A program made the translations under genes and the position numbers. The notes below the pieces were generated by a model. The model was not told the DNA's origin, ran no database searches, and saw nothing but the letters and a program-made list of their open reading frames with translations. Below are positions 9,203 to 18,020 of a stretch of 38,438 nt of DNA, in pieces (the stretch's first letter is position 1; each line of letters opens with the position of its first letter). Source of the DNA: Chara braunii (lineage: Eukaryota > Streptophyta > Charophyceae > Charales > Characeae); the NCBI GenBank assembly GCA_003427395.1, contig BFEA01000063.1:2271481-2309918 (forward strand). Reading direction: 5' to 3'.

Positions 9203-11315
9203 TCAAGGTGACTCCCCCTGCTCCCTGGATTGGCATCACCGTACTTGCGTTCGCTGGCTCGGGCTCCCACGGCTTCGTGAGAACTTCACGAAGGAACTTC
9301 GAATTGAACTTCTTGTCTCTCGCCAGTTTTCCGTCAAGCTGCGTTAAGAATTTTGCCGAACGAAATGGCGGAACCCTGATCCTGCATAGCTCCTGTCTAC
9401 GGCCTTCTGCAAACCATATCATCGACAGTAGTCTGAGACCTTTCTGTTCCAACTGCATCAGTTGCACCTCAAGGATACGAGCATCCAGAATAGGAGCGAA
9501 GAATTTGAGTTTCCTTCCGTCCGGAAGGTCGAGCACGAATCTCGCCATTGGCTCGTCTGGAATGAGTCGTACAAAAAACTTGCCTCTGACCGCCATCTGG
9601 ACAATCTGGGTGACAGTCGTAGGCATCGGTTGCTCTGGGGAGGGAGTACTGAATAACTCCGGTACTCCGTCCGTGCCGTTCCAAGCAATAACCCAAAAGC
9701 TGCTTCTTAGCGCTGTGCACATAATGGGCAGAATCTTTTGCTCCACAATGTTAAGCTGCCCACGGGCCAAGGAGGTAGGAGTTCTTCGTCTTGTGGTCTT
9801 CATGCCCGGAGTGCCAATGATTGTTTCTCCCTCACCTGAGTTCTCCGATCTTGGTGTAGAGGTTATAGATTCTTCTCGAAGTAAATCTGAACCACTACTC
9901 TCGCCTCTGCGATGTTTCCCCGGAGTATCACCCCGAAGTCTTCCGCCCGATGCTTCTGGATCCTGTCTGGCTTCACCTCCTCTCAAATGTCTGCTACTGG
10001 CGCCACCTGGTCCTCCCTGATTGAGCTGCGTACTGACTGACTGGTCAGTAATTCTTCCACCTCCTCCGGCCAGAGCCATGGGCTGAAACCCAGGCCCCTG
10101 GACTGGTTGATATGGCCGAAAGCCCGCCGTTGCATCCAGATTGAAAGGAGGTCGAAATATGCCTGATTGTTGAGGAAACAGCGGCTGTTGCATCAGCGGG
10201 TGCCCCCCGGCTTGCGGCAGTTCTTGGAGCAGTTGTGCCAAAAGAGCGTTGACTTGTCCTGAGTAAGGTGAAGCCAAGAAGGAGGGGTTCTGATACACGC
10301 TTGGGTAACCTGCCCCCACCACTGGGCCACCTTGAACTGATTGTCCTGCCTGGCTTTGAACCGAAGCTGTAGGATGAGCCCCGCCTCCTCTCAGCGGACC
10401 CTGATAACTAGGCCTTGGAGTTGCTTCTTGTCCAATCGGCGGGCCTTCTGTTTGTGAAGGGGTGCCTGCTTGCTGCCTCGAGCGGTTGTTATTGCGCCTG
10501 CACTGCTCAGATGTGTGGAAGAAAGCGCGGCACCGTTGTCACCGAGGGGTATCCGACGACGCCAGTTTGACAGTGAGTTCGTCTCCTTCAAAGGTCTCCA
10601 CCGTGATGGAGTCCTTCATGTTAGGTCTTGCATCCGGCTCCAACTCGAACTTGATGTTGACGAGCGAAGGTTTGAGCCTGTCTTGCTCCGGCATGTACGC
10701 GGGTAACTGGTCCAATCGCTCTCCTAACTTGCGTCTCCAAATAAAACATGGCGTCAAGCGGTACTTGCACCGCAATCACCCAAAAAGTGGCCAGATCATC
10801 TAATCTCCTCTGTTCTCAGAGTTGTGTTGAAGTAAGCCACGACTTAAATTCCAACCTGTAGGTAGAACCACCGAGGACGATCTCGGCCTGTTCCTTCTCG
10901 ATCAGCCAATCATGGATGATAGTACTCTTGGCGACGTACGAGGCAACGTTTAAGCTTTCAATCTTGACTCTGCCCCGTCGGAAGCTTGACTCGAAATCAC
11001 CTGTCTGGAGTCGCTCATCCTCATAAGCTCTGATAAGGTCTTCCTTGACACTCCTAGCGAGGAACCGGGCTGCTTCTCTGAATATGATGGTTACGGTTCG
11101 CTCCTTGAGCCACTGCACGTTGATTCTATCGATAAACTCTCTAACTTTAAATCTGACTCCCCGACCTTGTACAGTCATTTCTCTTGGATCTATGTTGCTA
11201 GGGAGAATGCCCTCCTCATAGCAAAGGCGGAGCAGCTCCCTCACCCGTTCGTTATCTTCCTCCAACGCTTTCGAGCTTGTCGCCGTTCATCCACCCCTCC
11301 GGGCTCGGCCTCCAT
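9195..11315 (-). pseudogene. LINE ORF1 RNA-binding protein with CCHC zinc knuckle (broken)
   Basis: ORF1 proteins of LINEs coat the element RNA. The ATG at 11315 opens a frame (MEAEPGGVDERRQARK) that shifts near 11270 into the body with RLCYEEGIL, EDLIRAYEDE, RRGRVKIESLNVASYVAK and YRLEFKSWLTSTQL. After TGA at 10816-10818 the frame runs on with EQRRLDDLATFWVIAVQVPLD, then shifts back near 10715 to the original frame (MPEQDRLKPSLVNIKFELEP). The knuckle at 10541-10500 reads (stop)QRCRAFFHTSEQC: the first Cys of a CX2CX4HX4C motif is now TGA (10539-10541). A Pro/Gly/Gln-rich linker and a C-terminal domain of about 200 residues follow (RTPTSLARGQLNIVEQ, RFVLDLPDGRKLKFFAP, FRSAKFLTQLDGKL), ending at TAG 9195. 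Homology with the relic at 19754 confirms the N-terminal half. Function is by family; the C-terminal domain is unrecognised. Confidence 0.82.
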
Positions 11316-11703
11316 GGCGCCTAATATCGCAAGGCTTGAGGATTAACCTATCTTACGTATAGTCTAGACCAGCGAGGTTGACCAAACCCAATAGAAGAAA
11401 CAAATTCCTAATTCGAATTACCAAGGCATGGAGAACTCGTAATAAGATCTACTAAGGCAAGACAAGTACCGTGAGGGAGACCACGCTTGTTCGCATGGCG
11501 TCAAAGCTGGCATGGGGAATGACGAAAACGTCAACACCATGTTCCCGTGCTAAGGCACGAACCAGATGACGTCACCTTCCAGACCGCTGTCACGGTGAAA
11601 GCGGGAGGTGTCGAAACTTGGTCGCCATTGCCGGCCGGCCAGCGCTTGGTCCGAGTGCTAATTTGCGCCGGCGGAAGCGCTGCGGGCCCCCCCTTTTTTT
11701 GGC
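11316..11703 (-). promoter_or_regulatory. LINE 5' leader, probable internal promoter region
   Basis: About 390 bp between the 5' target-site duplication and the ORF1 ATG. It starts gccaaaaaaaggggggg, is GC-rich with ggccggccgg near 11632-11641, and contains TGACGTCA-like and GACGTC sites (tgacgtcacc near 11567). LINEs of this type carry their promoter in this region; no TATA box is obvious. Confidence 0.45.
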
Positions 11704-11714
11704 AGAAACATAAC
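11704..11714. repeat. Target-site duplication, right copy (agaaacataac)
   Basis: Identical to 4488-4498. It lies next to the LINE 5' end, so it fixes the element as full length on that side. Confidence 0.88.
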
Positions 11715-11815
11715 ATTTTCATTCCAATGAGACCACCGGAAAATCTCCAAAAACAAAAAATTCCAAAACAGATCTATGGCAGTATACTATCGTTGCTGCA
11801 CAGGAAAACGCCGGA

Positions 11816-11870
11816 GCCAAGTCCCACATTCAGGCGTTGAGGTAGCTCAACGTTGCTAGTGGGACTTGGC
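11816..11870. repeat. Nested perfect hairpin (12-bp outer, 7-bp inner stem)
   Basis: gccaagtcccac (11816-11827) pairs with gtgggacttggc (11859-11870). Inside, cgttgag (11835-11841) pairs with ctcaacg (11846-11852) around a GTAG loop. It may be the tip of a fold-back element; the left LINE flank at 4028-4116 has a related inverted repeat. Confidence 0.7.
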
Positions 11871-11973
11871 CCCCGGCATGTTTGTAGGATCGAAACACTA
11901 TTGGCAAAGAACTGTGAGCTATAACCTGCAAATCTCGAAAATGCACAGGCAATCCACAATTTTTTAAAAAAAA

Positions 11974-12060
11974 AGGGCGATGGCCTTGAGGTATTATCAT
12001 CGGACTAACCAGTCCAGGTAAATTCAATCTTGTGTCTAATCTGACATAGGTGGCCTGATA
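11974..12060 (-). mobile_element. SINE 3' fragment, inverted
   Basis: The reverse complement closely matches the 3' part of the SINE at 17288-17674: gtcagattagacacaagatt, then aatttacctggactggttag and tccgatgataatacctcaag. An A/T-run follows at the expected tail position (11961-11973). The tRNA-related head is missing, as in 5'-truncated insertions. Confidence 0.8.
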
Positions 12061-12103
12061 GCCTTAGGGTGGACCAATTTAGCCCTGAAGTTATTTCCAA
12101 AGG

Positions 12104-14415
12104 CAAACTAACCTGACTGTGATTGTCGAGGCCTCCCATCGGAACATGGAAAAAATCGAGAGGCTGATGAACCGCTTTTGCATGCTTTCAGACATATCAG
12201 TCAACTGGAGCGGTAAGACCCTAGGATGGTGGATGCACCACAATGGCGGCAGACCCCCGGAGTGGCCTAGGGTCACTTGGCACCCACTAGAGGCACCGAT
12301 CCGGGTCCTGGGGATCCAACTGTTCGCTGCAGGGAAACCGGACTGCAATGACAAATGGATAATGGACCCGGCTCTCCAAAAGCTTGCCTCATGGACACAC
12401 AAACACACCTCACTCTTTGGCAGGGCCCTCGTTATTAATAACATGGTGCTAACATCTCTCTGGTATAAGTCCGTTTTTTGGCCCTTGTCCCGGGAAGCCT
12501 CACGATCCCTAAGACAATGAGTTGCGGCATTCCTGTGGCGTGGCAATCATGAAACACAAAACGTGGGAGGCAATTGTCCAACCTAAATCCCGGGGCGGCT
12601 TAGGGATCCTTGACCCAGATAACCAAGCATCGACCTTGTCCCTACAGTGGCTAAAAAGATTAATCTGCACACCCAACCTCCCATGGGAACCTCTAGCATT
12701 AGAGCAAATAGCACGGCTGGCCCCCGAGTCCCAACCCTCCACGCATCCTTTGGTCTGGTTGGCCGACGTGTTTTGGGCTGCTCCCAGATCCTCCCGTACG
12801 CCAGCCGCGTTTTCAGACTGGGCGGCAGCCCACGCAGACCTTAAAAAAGACAATTTTTGGGCTCATTTGATCCACGACTGGAGGAGGCTCCCCCTCCCAG
12901 ACAGACCAGCGCCCAGCAGGTGGGAGGAGGTACTCCGCCAACCTCTGTTCGGAAATCGATGGATAACAGACAGATAGGGGAGAGTCTTCACAAGCTCGAG
13001 AAGACCATGAAGCTCTTGGGTCAAGAACGACGTCCACAAAGTGGAACACATATGGGACAACACACAAAATGATTGAATAACAGAATCCCAACTCAGAAGT
13101 AAACTACCACATTGTCACCGGATTGGGGAAAAACTAGAAGAAGTCATCTTCTCCCTACCCTTAGCATGACTGCAGATATTGCGACGTGGCCCAGTGCTTC
13201 TGGAAGGAGATTGGGTGGCAATAGAAGGGGATGAGGCTCGGGTTGGTCAAGTGCTGACTACCCACCAAGAGGAAGCATTGATAAACCTCTTCTATAGGAC
13301 CAGCCAGAACCAGTTGATATGCGGGTCCCCGGACGAGGCGGATCACGAAGGCAGGTATCCACAGAGTGAGAGTGTGGAAGGAGGGGGACTGCTGGGTTGT
13401 CTTCAGGCCTGAGCTTCCCATCCAAAAACTCCCCATTGACCCGAAAGAATGGAGGTGGAGGATTCCCTCGCGGGACCCACAACCTCGGTACCGATACCTG
13501 CACAGCTTGGGGGTTAAGGCCACGTACAGTTTATTAAGATCTCACATTCATCTAAAAGATCGAATTGTGGACCGATGGACAAAGCATCTAAACGTACCAC
13601 TGGAAGCTTTGAGACCGATCAAATGGTTCAATGAGACCAAGTGCAAACCTGCCAAACTGGCCTCGCTGCAATGGCAAATTGCACACCGCTGCCTCCCCAC
13701 AAACGCATGGCTCATTGACCACTCCAGCCTGGAGCAGAAAGGCATGGCCCTCCCATGGTGCGCATCCTTCCTGGGGGGTTTTCCATCCCACAAGATAAAT
13801 GAAACACTTGAACATTTTTTTCTACAATGCCCATCTTCAACGCTTGTCTGGAGATGGTGAGCAAGAATTTGGGCAACCCTCGAAACCGATACCGACTGGC
13901 CATGGGAGTGGAAAGCCCTACTATGTGAACATTGGACGACCCAAGTTTCGGTCTTTACCTCTAACCTGTTCTCAATTGGTAGGAAAGCGGTACTGTGGGC
14001 CATCTGGAGGCGCCGGTGCATATTGACCATCGAGGGTGCACATATGGAGAGGGGCGAGATGACAGAGGCAATCAAAGACATAATAGAGACGACAATCAGG
14101 ACCCGATGGGCAAGACTAGCACAGGCAACAAAGCCCCTCTCTAAAAAAACTGACATCACTCGCTACCTAAATGAATTCTGCATGGAATGGCTGGGAGGGG
14201 AATGTGGAGGGAAGATAGCAAGGGTCCAATGAGATGGCTGGCACATGGATGATGACGATCGGTTGGAGACCGAACAGAAGAATTATCGGCTCTGTTTCAA
14301 TGATTGGACCACGATCCCGGATGATATCCCCCTCCCCCCTCCCTCAGATTTCCCAGACCCCTTCGCTCTTCCTGATCGCACATTGATGGAATTAAGCTGG
14401 TATGGCAGGGGGTAG
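12104..14415 (+). pseudogene. LINE ORF2 C-terminal part (reverse transcriptase end and zinc finger), broken
   Basis: The frame opens just after the place where the reverse-transcriptase FADD box should be (LTVIVEASHRNMEKIERLMN), then LSDISVNWS, PIRVLGIQLFA, SLFGRALVINNMVL, QPKSRGGLGILDPDNQA, WEEVLRQPLFGNRWITDR, RYRYLHSLGVKATYSLL, LQWQIAHRCLPTNAWLIDH and NETLEHFFLQCPSSTLVW, the last resembling a reverse-transcriptase-associated zinc-binding region. Stops or shifts occur at 12518 (TGA), near 12551 (shift), near 12974, near 13070 (TGA), 13166 (TGA), about 13400 (shift), 13858 (TGA) and 14230 (TGA). Most stops are TGA. The catalytic half of the polymerase and the endonuclease are absent, so it is certainly inactive. 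Confidence 0.85.
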
Positions 14416-15058
14416 AGAATAGAGATGGCCCACTGAACCTGGACAGGAGAAGAGTTTGATAGCTGAGGAGTGAGAATGGCAGAAGGGGCCACTACTTTTG
14501 GTCGCCCCCCGGAGCAAGGGGCCCCACCTCTTTTCATTTCAACTGCCACCTACCAACCCCCCTTCTGTGCCTAACGGAGCAGGGCCCCGAAACTCTGTAT
14601 ATCAAATGCTGATAGGTTTTGATTCAAAAACAATAACTCATTCTTTCTCAGCTATTAGCTATCAGCTGCTCAGTTAACCCTCCAGCCTCGCTGGGGTAGT
14701 CAATGCTGGCAGCCAGTTTCTCACTTGTCGTGTCCTCGGAAGGTCACCAAAGGGAGGAGGAAGCCAGTACTTAGCAATAGAAATCTGGCGCCCAAATCAG
14801 AGTGAAGAGGCTCCCCCCCTGCTCAGTCAATCCCCTGATCTCCAGGGCAATCAATGCTGGCAGGTTCTCCCTACGTTTTTCTCTGATGTGTTCTGATGTA
14901 TTCCAATTTGTATGATACTCATAAGGGACGCTGAACCCGCTTTCCAACAGGTGATGCTCCCCACCAATAGATGGAGCCTGTCCCCAGGTGCTTGCGGTGT
15001 CTGCTCTCATCAGCATCGCTAGCACTAGAGGGATCGTTTTTTTTCCAAAAAAAAAAAA
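12104..15058 (+). mobile_element. 5'-truncated LINE, second copy, plus strand
   Basis: Starts within the reverse-transcriptase domain, continues through the C-terminal finger domain, and ends in a 3' UTR of about 640 bp (14417-15046) followed by an A-run (15047-15058). It is a different LINE lineage from the 4.5-11.7 kb element: the proteins align only in general plan. The 3' UTR holds an internal duplication (tgctcag... at 14667 and 14820) and the motif gggacgctgaacccgctttc (14925 onward) found at four other places. Confidence 0.82.
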
Positions 15059-15087
15059 TTCTTAGAAACAAGTCAATTCTAAAATTT

Positions 15088-15110
15088 CAGTCCAAGTAAA
15101 TTTAATCTTA
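15088..15110 (-). repeat. Third occurrence of the SINE 3' tail motif
   Basis: The reverse complement reads aagattaaatttacttggactg, matching the SINE tail aagattaaatttacctgggctg at 17288-17674 with two changes. It sits just after the A-tail of the second LINE. Confidence 0.55.
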
Positions 15111-15342
15111 ACCTAAATTGGAACTGAGCGTATTAATATTGTCTATAGAAAATAAACAATTGAAAACAACCAAGGGAACAGCCACATATAAAGAGTCCTA
15201 GGGAATTCAAAAGGAGGGAGAGATGTGTAACCGCGCCCACAGAATATATGAGAAGTGAAGATACGAGCGAGATTCCCTGGTCACACAAAGTCGAGCGTAG
15301 CACACTCCCCACACCACTCAAGGCATGGGTGACCCTGTGTAC

Positions 15343-15765
15343 CGCCACTCGTGAGTCTCCCCCTCCCGCTGATGGCGCCGCCACCCATAGGGCTTCAGGG
15401 CTTTACGACAATCGAAGTTTCATAAATCTACAAAGTATCAAACTAACAGAACAATCTCACTAACTAAAAGCTAGGAAGAAAATAACCATTAGGGTTACCC
15501 TCTCATCCTCTTTATCCAAAACACTGTAAAGAGTCTTTGTTGCCTAGACGGGTTTCCCACCACACACCCAATGGATACAACTCTAGTTTGCTCTTCACCG
15601 GGTCTCTCTTATCACCCTAAACCACTGCAAACATGCCCCAGCGTTTAAAAACCTCAAGAGTCTGTGAATGGGCATATGCTTTTGACAATTCACGACAACA
15701 AACACAAATCCTAAGTCCTAGCCTCGGCATGAAACGACTGACCAAGGCCATCAATCACGCGAGGG
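15343..15765. repeat. Tandem duplication, copy A (423 bp)
   Basis: Shares about 85-90% of bases by eye with 15786-16487: it begins gccactcgtgagtctcc, passes catagggcttcagggcttta and cacccaatggatacaactct, and ends ggccatcaatcacgcgaggg. No protein or RNA gene is recognised in it. Confidence 0.85.
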
Positions 15766-15888
15766 CGCCCGGGAAACGTTCCCACCGCCACTGGTGAGTC
15801 TCCCACTCCTGCTGATGCAACACCACCCATAGGGCTTCAGGGCTTTACGACAATCAAATTTTGAAAATCTACATATTATCAAACTAAA

Positions 15889-16071
15889 GGAGCCCTTATA
15901 TTTTTCTGAAGTTTTTCGAATGTCCCAAAAAAAGTTCGGTTCCAAGTTTGTGCCAATTTGTGAGGATATGGTTGTATCTATGGGACGCTGGACCCGGTTT
16001 CCAGCAGGTACTGCTCCCCACCAACAGATGAAGTTTTTTTTCAAAAAAAAAAAAAAAAAAAAAAAAAAAAA
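15889..16071 (+). mobile_element. Short A-tailed retroposon related to a LINE 3' UTR
   Basis: An insert of about 183 bp in copy B of the duplication, absent at the matching point of copy A. It contains gggacgctggacccggtttc and cagcaggtactgctccccac, shared with the second LINE's 3' UTR, and ends in tttttttc plus a 29-base A-run. It is either a 5'-truncated LINE or a SINE with a LINE-derived tail. No clear target-site duplication. Confidence 0.75.
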
Positions 16072-16145
16072 GCAATCTCAATGACTAAGAGTTGAAAAGG
16101 AAAAATAAACATTAGGGTAACCCTCTCGTCCTCACTATCCAAAAC

Positions 16146-16179
16146 CTGTCTCTTATACACATCTAGATGTGTATAAGAG
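16146..16179. other. Nextera mate-pair junction (4 bases short), artefact
   Basis: ctgtctcttatacacatct is followed by agatgtgtataagag. The last four bases of the second mosaic end are lost where the sequence rejoins. The 74 bp before it (16072-16145) are repeated exactly after it (16179-16252), so about 107 bp here are spurious. Confidence 0.97.
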
Positions 16180-16487
16180 CAATCTCAATGACTAAGAGTT
16201 GAAAAGGAAAAATAAACATTAGGGTAACCCTCTCGTCCTCACTATCCAAAACACTGTAAAGAACCTTCGTTGCCTAGACAGGTTTCCCACCACGCACCCA
16301 ATGGATACAACTGTAGTTTGCTCTTCACCGGGTCTCATATATCATCCCAACCCTGTGAGTATCACCCTAAACCACTGCAACCATGAATCTGTGGATGGGC
16401 ATATGCTTCTGGAAAAACATCAAGCACAAATCCCAAGTTCTAGCCTCAGCGCGAAGCGACTGACCAAGGCCATCAATCACGCGAGGG

Positions 16488-16690
16488 AAGTGCGTTGCGT
16501 AAATGTTTCCAATGATGTCTCAGTCATACATAAGAGCTAAGTACCAACGGACCACGACCTTCAAACTACATCATGAACCGACAATAGAAAACTAAACAAG
16601 ACGTAGAGGACAAAGCGACAACCAAATTAAGTGAAACGAAACATAAAGTGAAATGAACTTCAGACTGCCTTGGGACATAGATAGGTCAAA
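16488..16690. other. No gene seen
   Basis: Unique sequence between the tandem duplication and the possible exon; no motif recognised. Confidence 0.4.
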
Positions 16691-16696
16691 CGAGAC

Positions 16697-17002
16697 TTAC
16701 TGTAGCCCTTCGACATGCCGGAGCGCTGCCACCGCAGCCGCACGCTCTCCCACTGCGTTCAGATGCACGTCTCCGAATTCCGTGCTTTCCAAGTGGTCGA
16801 GGCAGTCGGGATGGCGTGTCATGAGATACAGTGCATGGCTTATGGATGGTGAAAAAGGAGCCCCCCCTTTCCAGCAGAAGGCTTGAGGGGAGGACGACTC
16901 CTCTGGTATCGCGATTCTGTTAGGTATGGCAATTGGTATAGACGTCAGGCACGGAGCTGCCAGGATGCCATGGCGTAAGAGTGCAAGGCACTCCCTACCC
17001 AC
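16697..17002 (-). CDS. Possible exon or gene fragment, unrecognised protein
   Basis: A 101-codon open frame with a varied, protein-like composition (GGAPFSPSISHALYLMTRHP, then LDHLESTEFGDVHLNAVGER and AAAVAALRHVEG). The frame runs into a perfect plant-type 5' splice site GTAAGT (plus strand 16700-16695) two bases before its stop, which suggests an exon ending at the donor. A plausible acceptor (acctaacag) lies upstream near 16917 on this strand. No family is recognised and no other exon was found nearby. It could equally be part of an old transposon or chance. Confidence 0.3.
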   Translation of the reverse strand: MGRECLALLRHGILAAPCLTSIPIAIPNRIAIPEESSSPQAFCWKGGAPFSPSISHALYLMTRHPDCLDHLESTEFGDVHLNAVGERAAAVAALRHVEGLQ

Positions 17003-17177
17003 TCAAGGGCTAGGCTACGCAAGGGCACTGTAGCCATAGCTCTCACACAGGTATGGTGCCTGGCAGGGTAGGCGCCTCGTGGAGAAGATCAGCGTCCCCG
17101 TACCCCAACGTTGCGTCCTACACAGCCGCCCGCGTTTTTTACCTTTTTTTCCCTTACTTTTTACTGCTCTTACACGG

Positions 17178-17222
17178 GAATATATATATATATATATCGT
17201 CACAAACAGATATATATATATA
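17178..17222. repeat. (TA)n microsatellite blocks
   Basis: Two atatatata runs separated by cgtcacaaacag. Confidence 0.85.
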
Positions 17223-17272
17223 TGTACTTTTCACTTTCTTTTCACAGATTCGCCAATTTTCTAGTTCACAAT

Positions 17273-17287
17273 TTATGTCGCGCCAGA
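17273..17287. repeat. Target-site duplication of SINE 1, left
   Basis: ttatgtcgcgccaga matches 17675-17689 (ttatgtcgctccaga) with one change. Confidence 0.8.
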
Positions 17288-17674
17288 TCCGGCGGCCTAA
17301 CGGTAGCTAAGTTGGTAAGGCACGCAGGTGGCACTCAGGAGGTCGTGGGTTCAATCCCCATTCAATTTGGCCTCATGTACCTTCCTGGGCCTGCTTGGCG
17401 CCCGCCACCTACGTAGAGATAGCCCATTGGTCCCCCCAATTGGTAGTATGTGCTGATGTTCACAGGGGGAGGGGTAAAGGGGGAGGCACAACGACTTGCC
17501 ACTCAGATGATGCTCCATCCCTCTGCTACCGGCTCTCCCCTGGGCCCCACTGGGGGTTCCCTGAAGGAACTATAAAGGCCACTCGGTGTCAGATTAGACA
17601 CAAGATTAAATTTACCTGGGCTGGTCAGTCTGATGATAATACCTCAAGGCCATGACCCTTTTGAAAAAAAAAAA
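17288..17674 (+). mobile_element. tRNA-derived SINE, copy 1 (387 bp, complete)
   Basis: The head resembles a tRNA: A-box region ggtagctaagttggtaaggc and B-box region gtcgtgggttcaatcccc, about 40 bp apart, the internal RNA polymerase III promoter. A tRNA-unrelated body follows (ctcatgtaccttcctgggcc, cgcccgccacct, gggggaggcacaac), then a 3' tail motif gtcagattagacacaagatt ... gatgataatacctcaaggcc and an A-tail (17664-17674). Flanking 15-bp direct repeats define the ends. SINEs make no protein and use a LINE enzyme; the shared tail suggests a partner LINE not identified here. Confidence 0.9.
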
Positions 17675-17689
17675 TTATGTCGCTCCAGA
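17675..17689. repeat. Target-site duplication of SINE 1, right
   Basis: Lies directly after the A-tail; pairs with 17273-17287. Confidence 0.8.
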
Positions 17690-18020
17690 AACAGAAACTG
17701 GATCTAGTGGCCTAGCTTGGTTGGTAAGACACGCAAATGACATTCAGGAGGTCTTGGATTCAGTTGCAATTGGCCTCATGTACCTTCCTGGGCAAGCTTA
17801 GCGCCCGCCACCTAGAGATGGGTTGTTGGTCCCCCCGAGTGGCACTGAGCTGAGATTGCTCATGTTCACAAGGGGACAGAACCGGAGAGGAGGCACAACA
17901 ACTGGCCCATCGAAGAAGCTCGGTCTTGATGCTACAGGCTAACCCCTGCCCAGTATGGCCCAGCAGCTCCCGCCTGTTCCCTTGGTGGAGGCTTGAGCAC
18001 GGATGTGGCTGTAACACTAT
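17690..18020 (+). mobile_element. tRNA-derived SINE, copy 2 (older or different subfamily)
   Basis: Shares ggcctagc..ttggttggtaag, acattcaggaggtc, ctcatgtaccttcctgggc and gcgcccgccacctagagatg with copy 1, in the same orientation. The B box has decayed (cttggattcagttgcaa) and a short six-base gap lies in the A box. The 3' third differs and lacks copy 1's tail, and no A-tail is seen, so the 3' end is approximate. Confidence 0.75.

Larger units (their letters stand above)
4499..11703 (-). mobile_element. Near full-length non-LTR retrotransposon (LINE), decayed
   Basis: A 7.2-kb element on the minus strand, bounded by perfect 11-bp direct repeats. From its 5' end it has a GC-rich leader (11703-11316), ORF1 (11315-9195), ORF2 overlapping ORF1 by 8 nt (9202-4966), a 3' UTR of about 440 bp with N bases near 4841-4848, an AATAAA signal (4540-4535) and an A-tail (T-run 4500-4524). 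The architecture (ORF1 with a CCHC knuckle; AP-type endonuclease, reverse transcriptase and a C-terminal Cys/His finger in ORF2) is that of plant L1-like LINEs. Both ORFs carry stops and frameshifts, so this copy is inactive, but the full length and exact duplication suggest a fairly recent insertion. Confidence 0.92.
15786..16487. repeat. Tandem duplication, copy B (702 bp with two insertions)
   Basis: Same order as copy A but interrupted by an A-tailed insert (15889-16071, 183 bp) and by a 107-bp artefact (16146-16252: junction plus a repeated block). Removing both leaves about 412 bp, close to the 423 bp of copy A. Confidence 0.85.

Noticed and set aside
9208-10020. 270-residue plus-strand ORF
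   Set aside because: It lies opposite LINE ORF1, whose frame has knuckle and domain homology; this is its antisense shadow.
13548-14159. 203-residue minus-strand ORF
   Set aside because: Antisense to the second LINE's finger region, which is supported by homology on the plus strand.
17288-17360. Free-standing tRNA gene
   Set aside because: A and B boxes are present, but the acceptor stem does not pair and the sequence continues into a SINE body with A-tail and target duplication.
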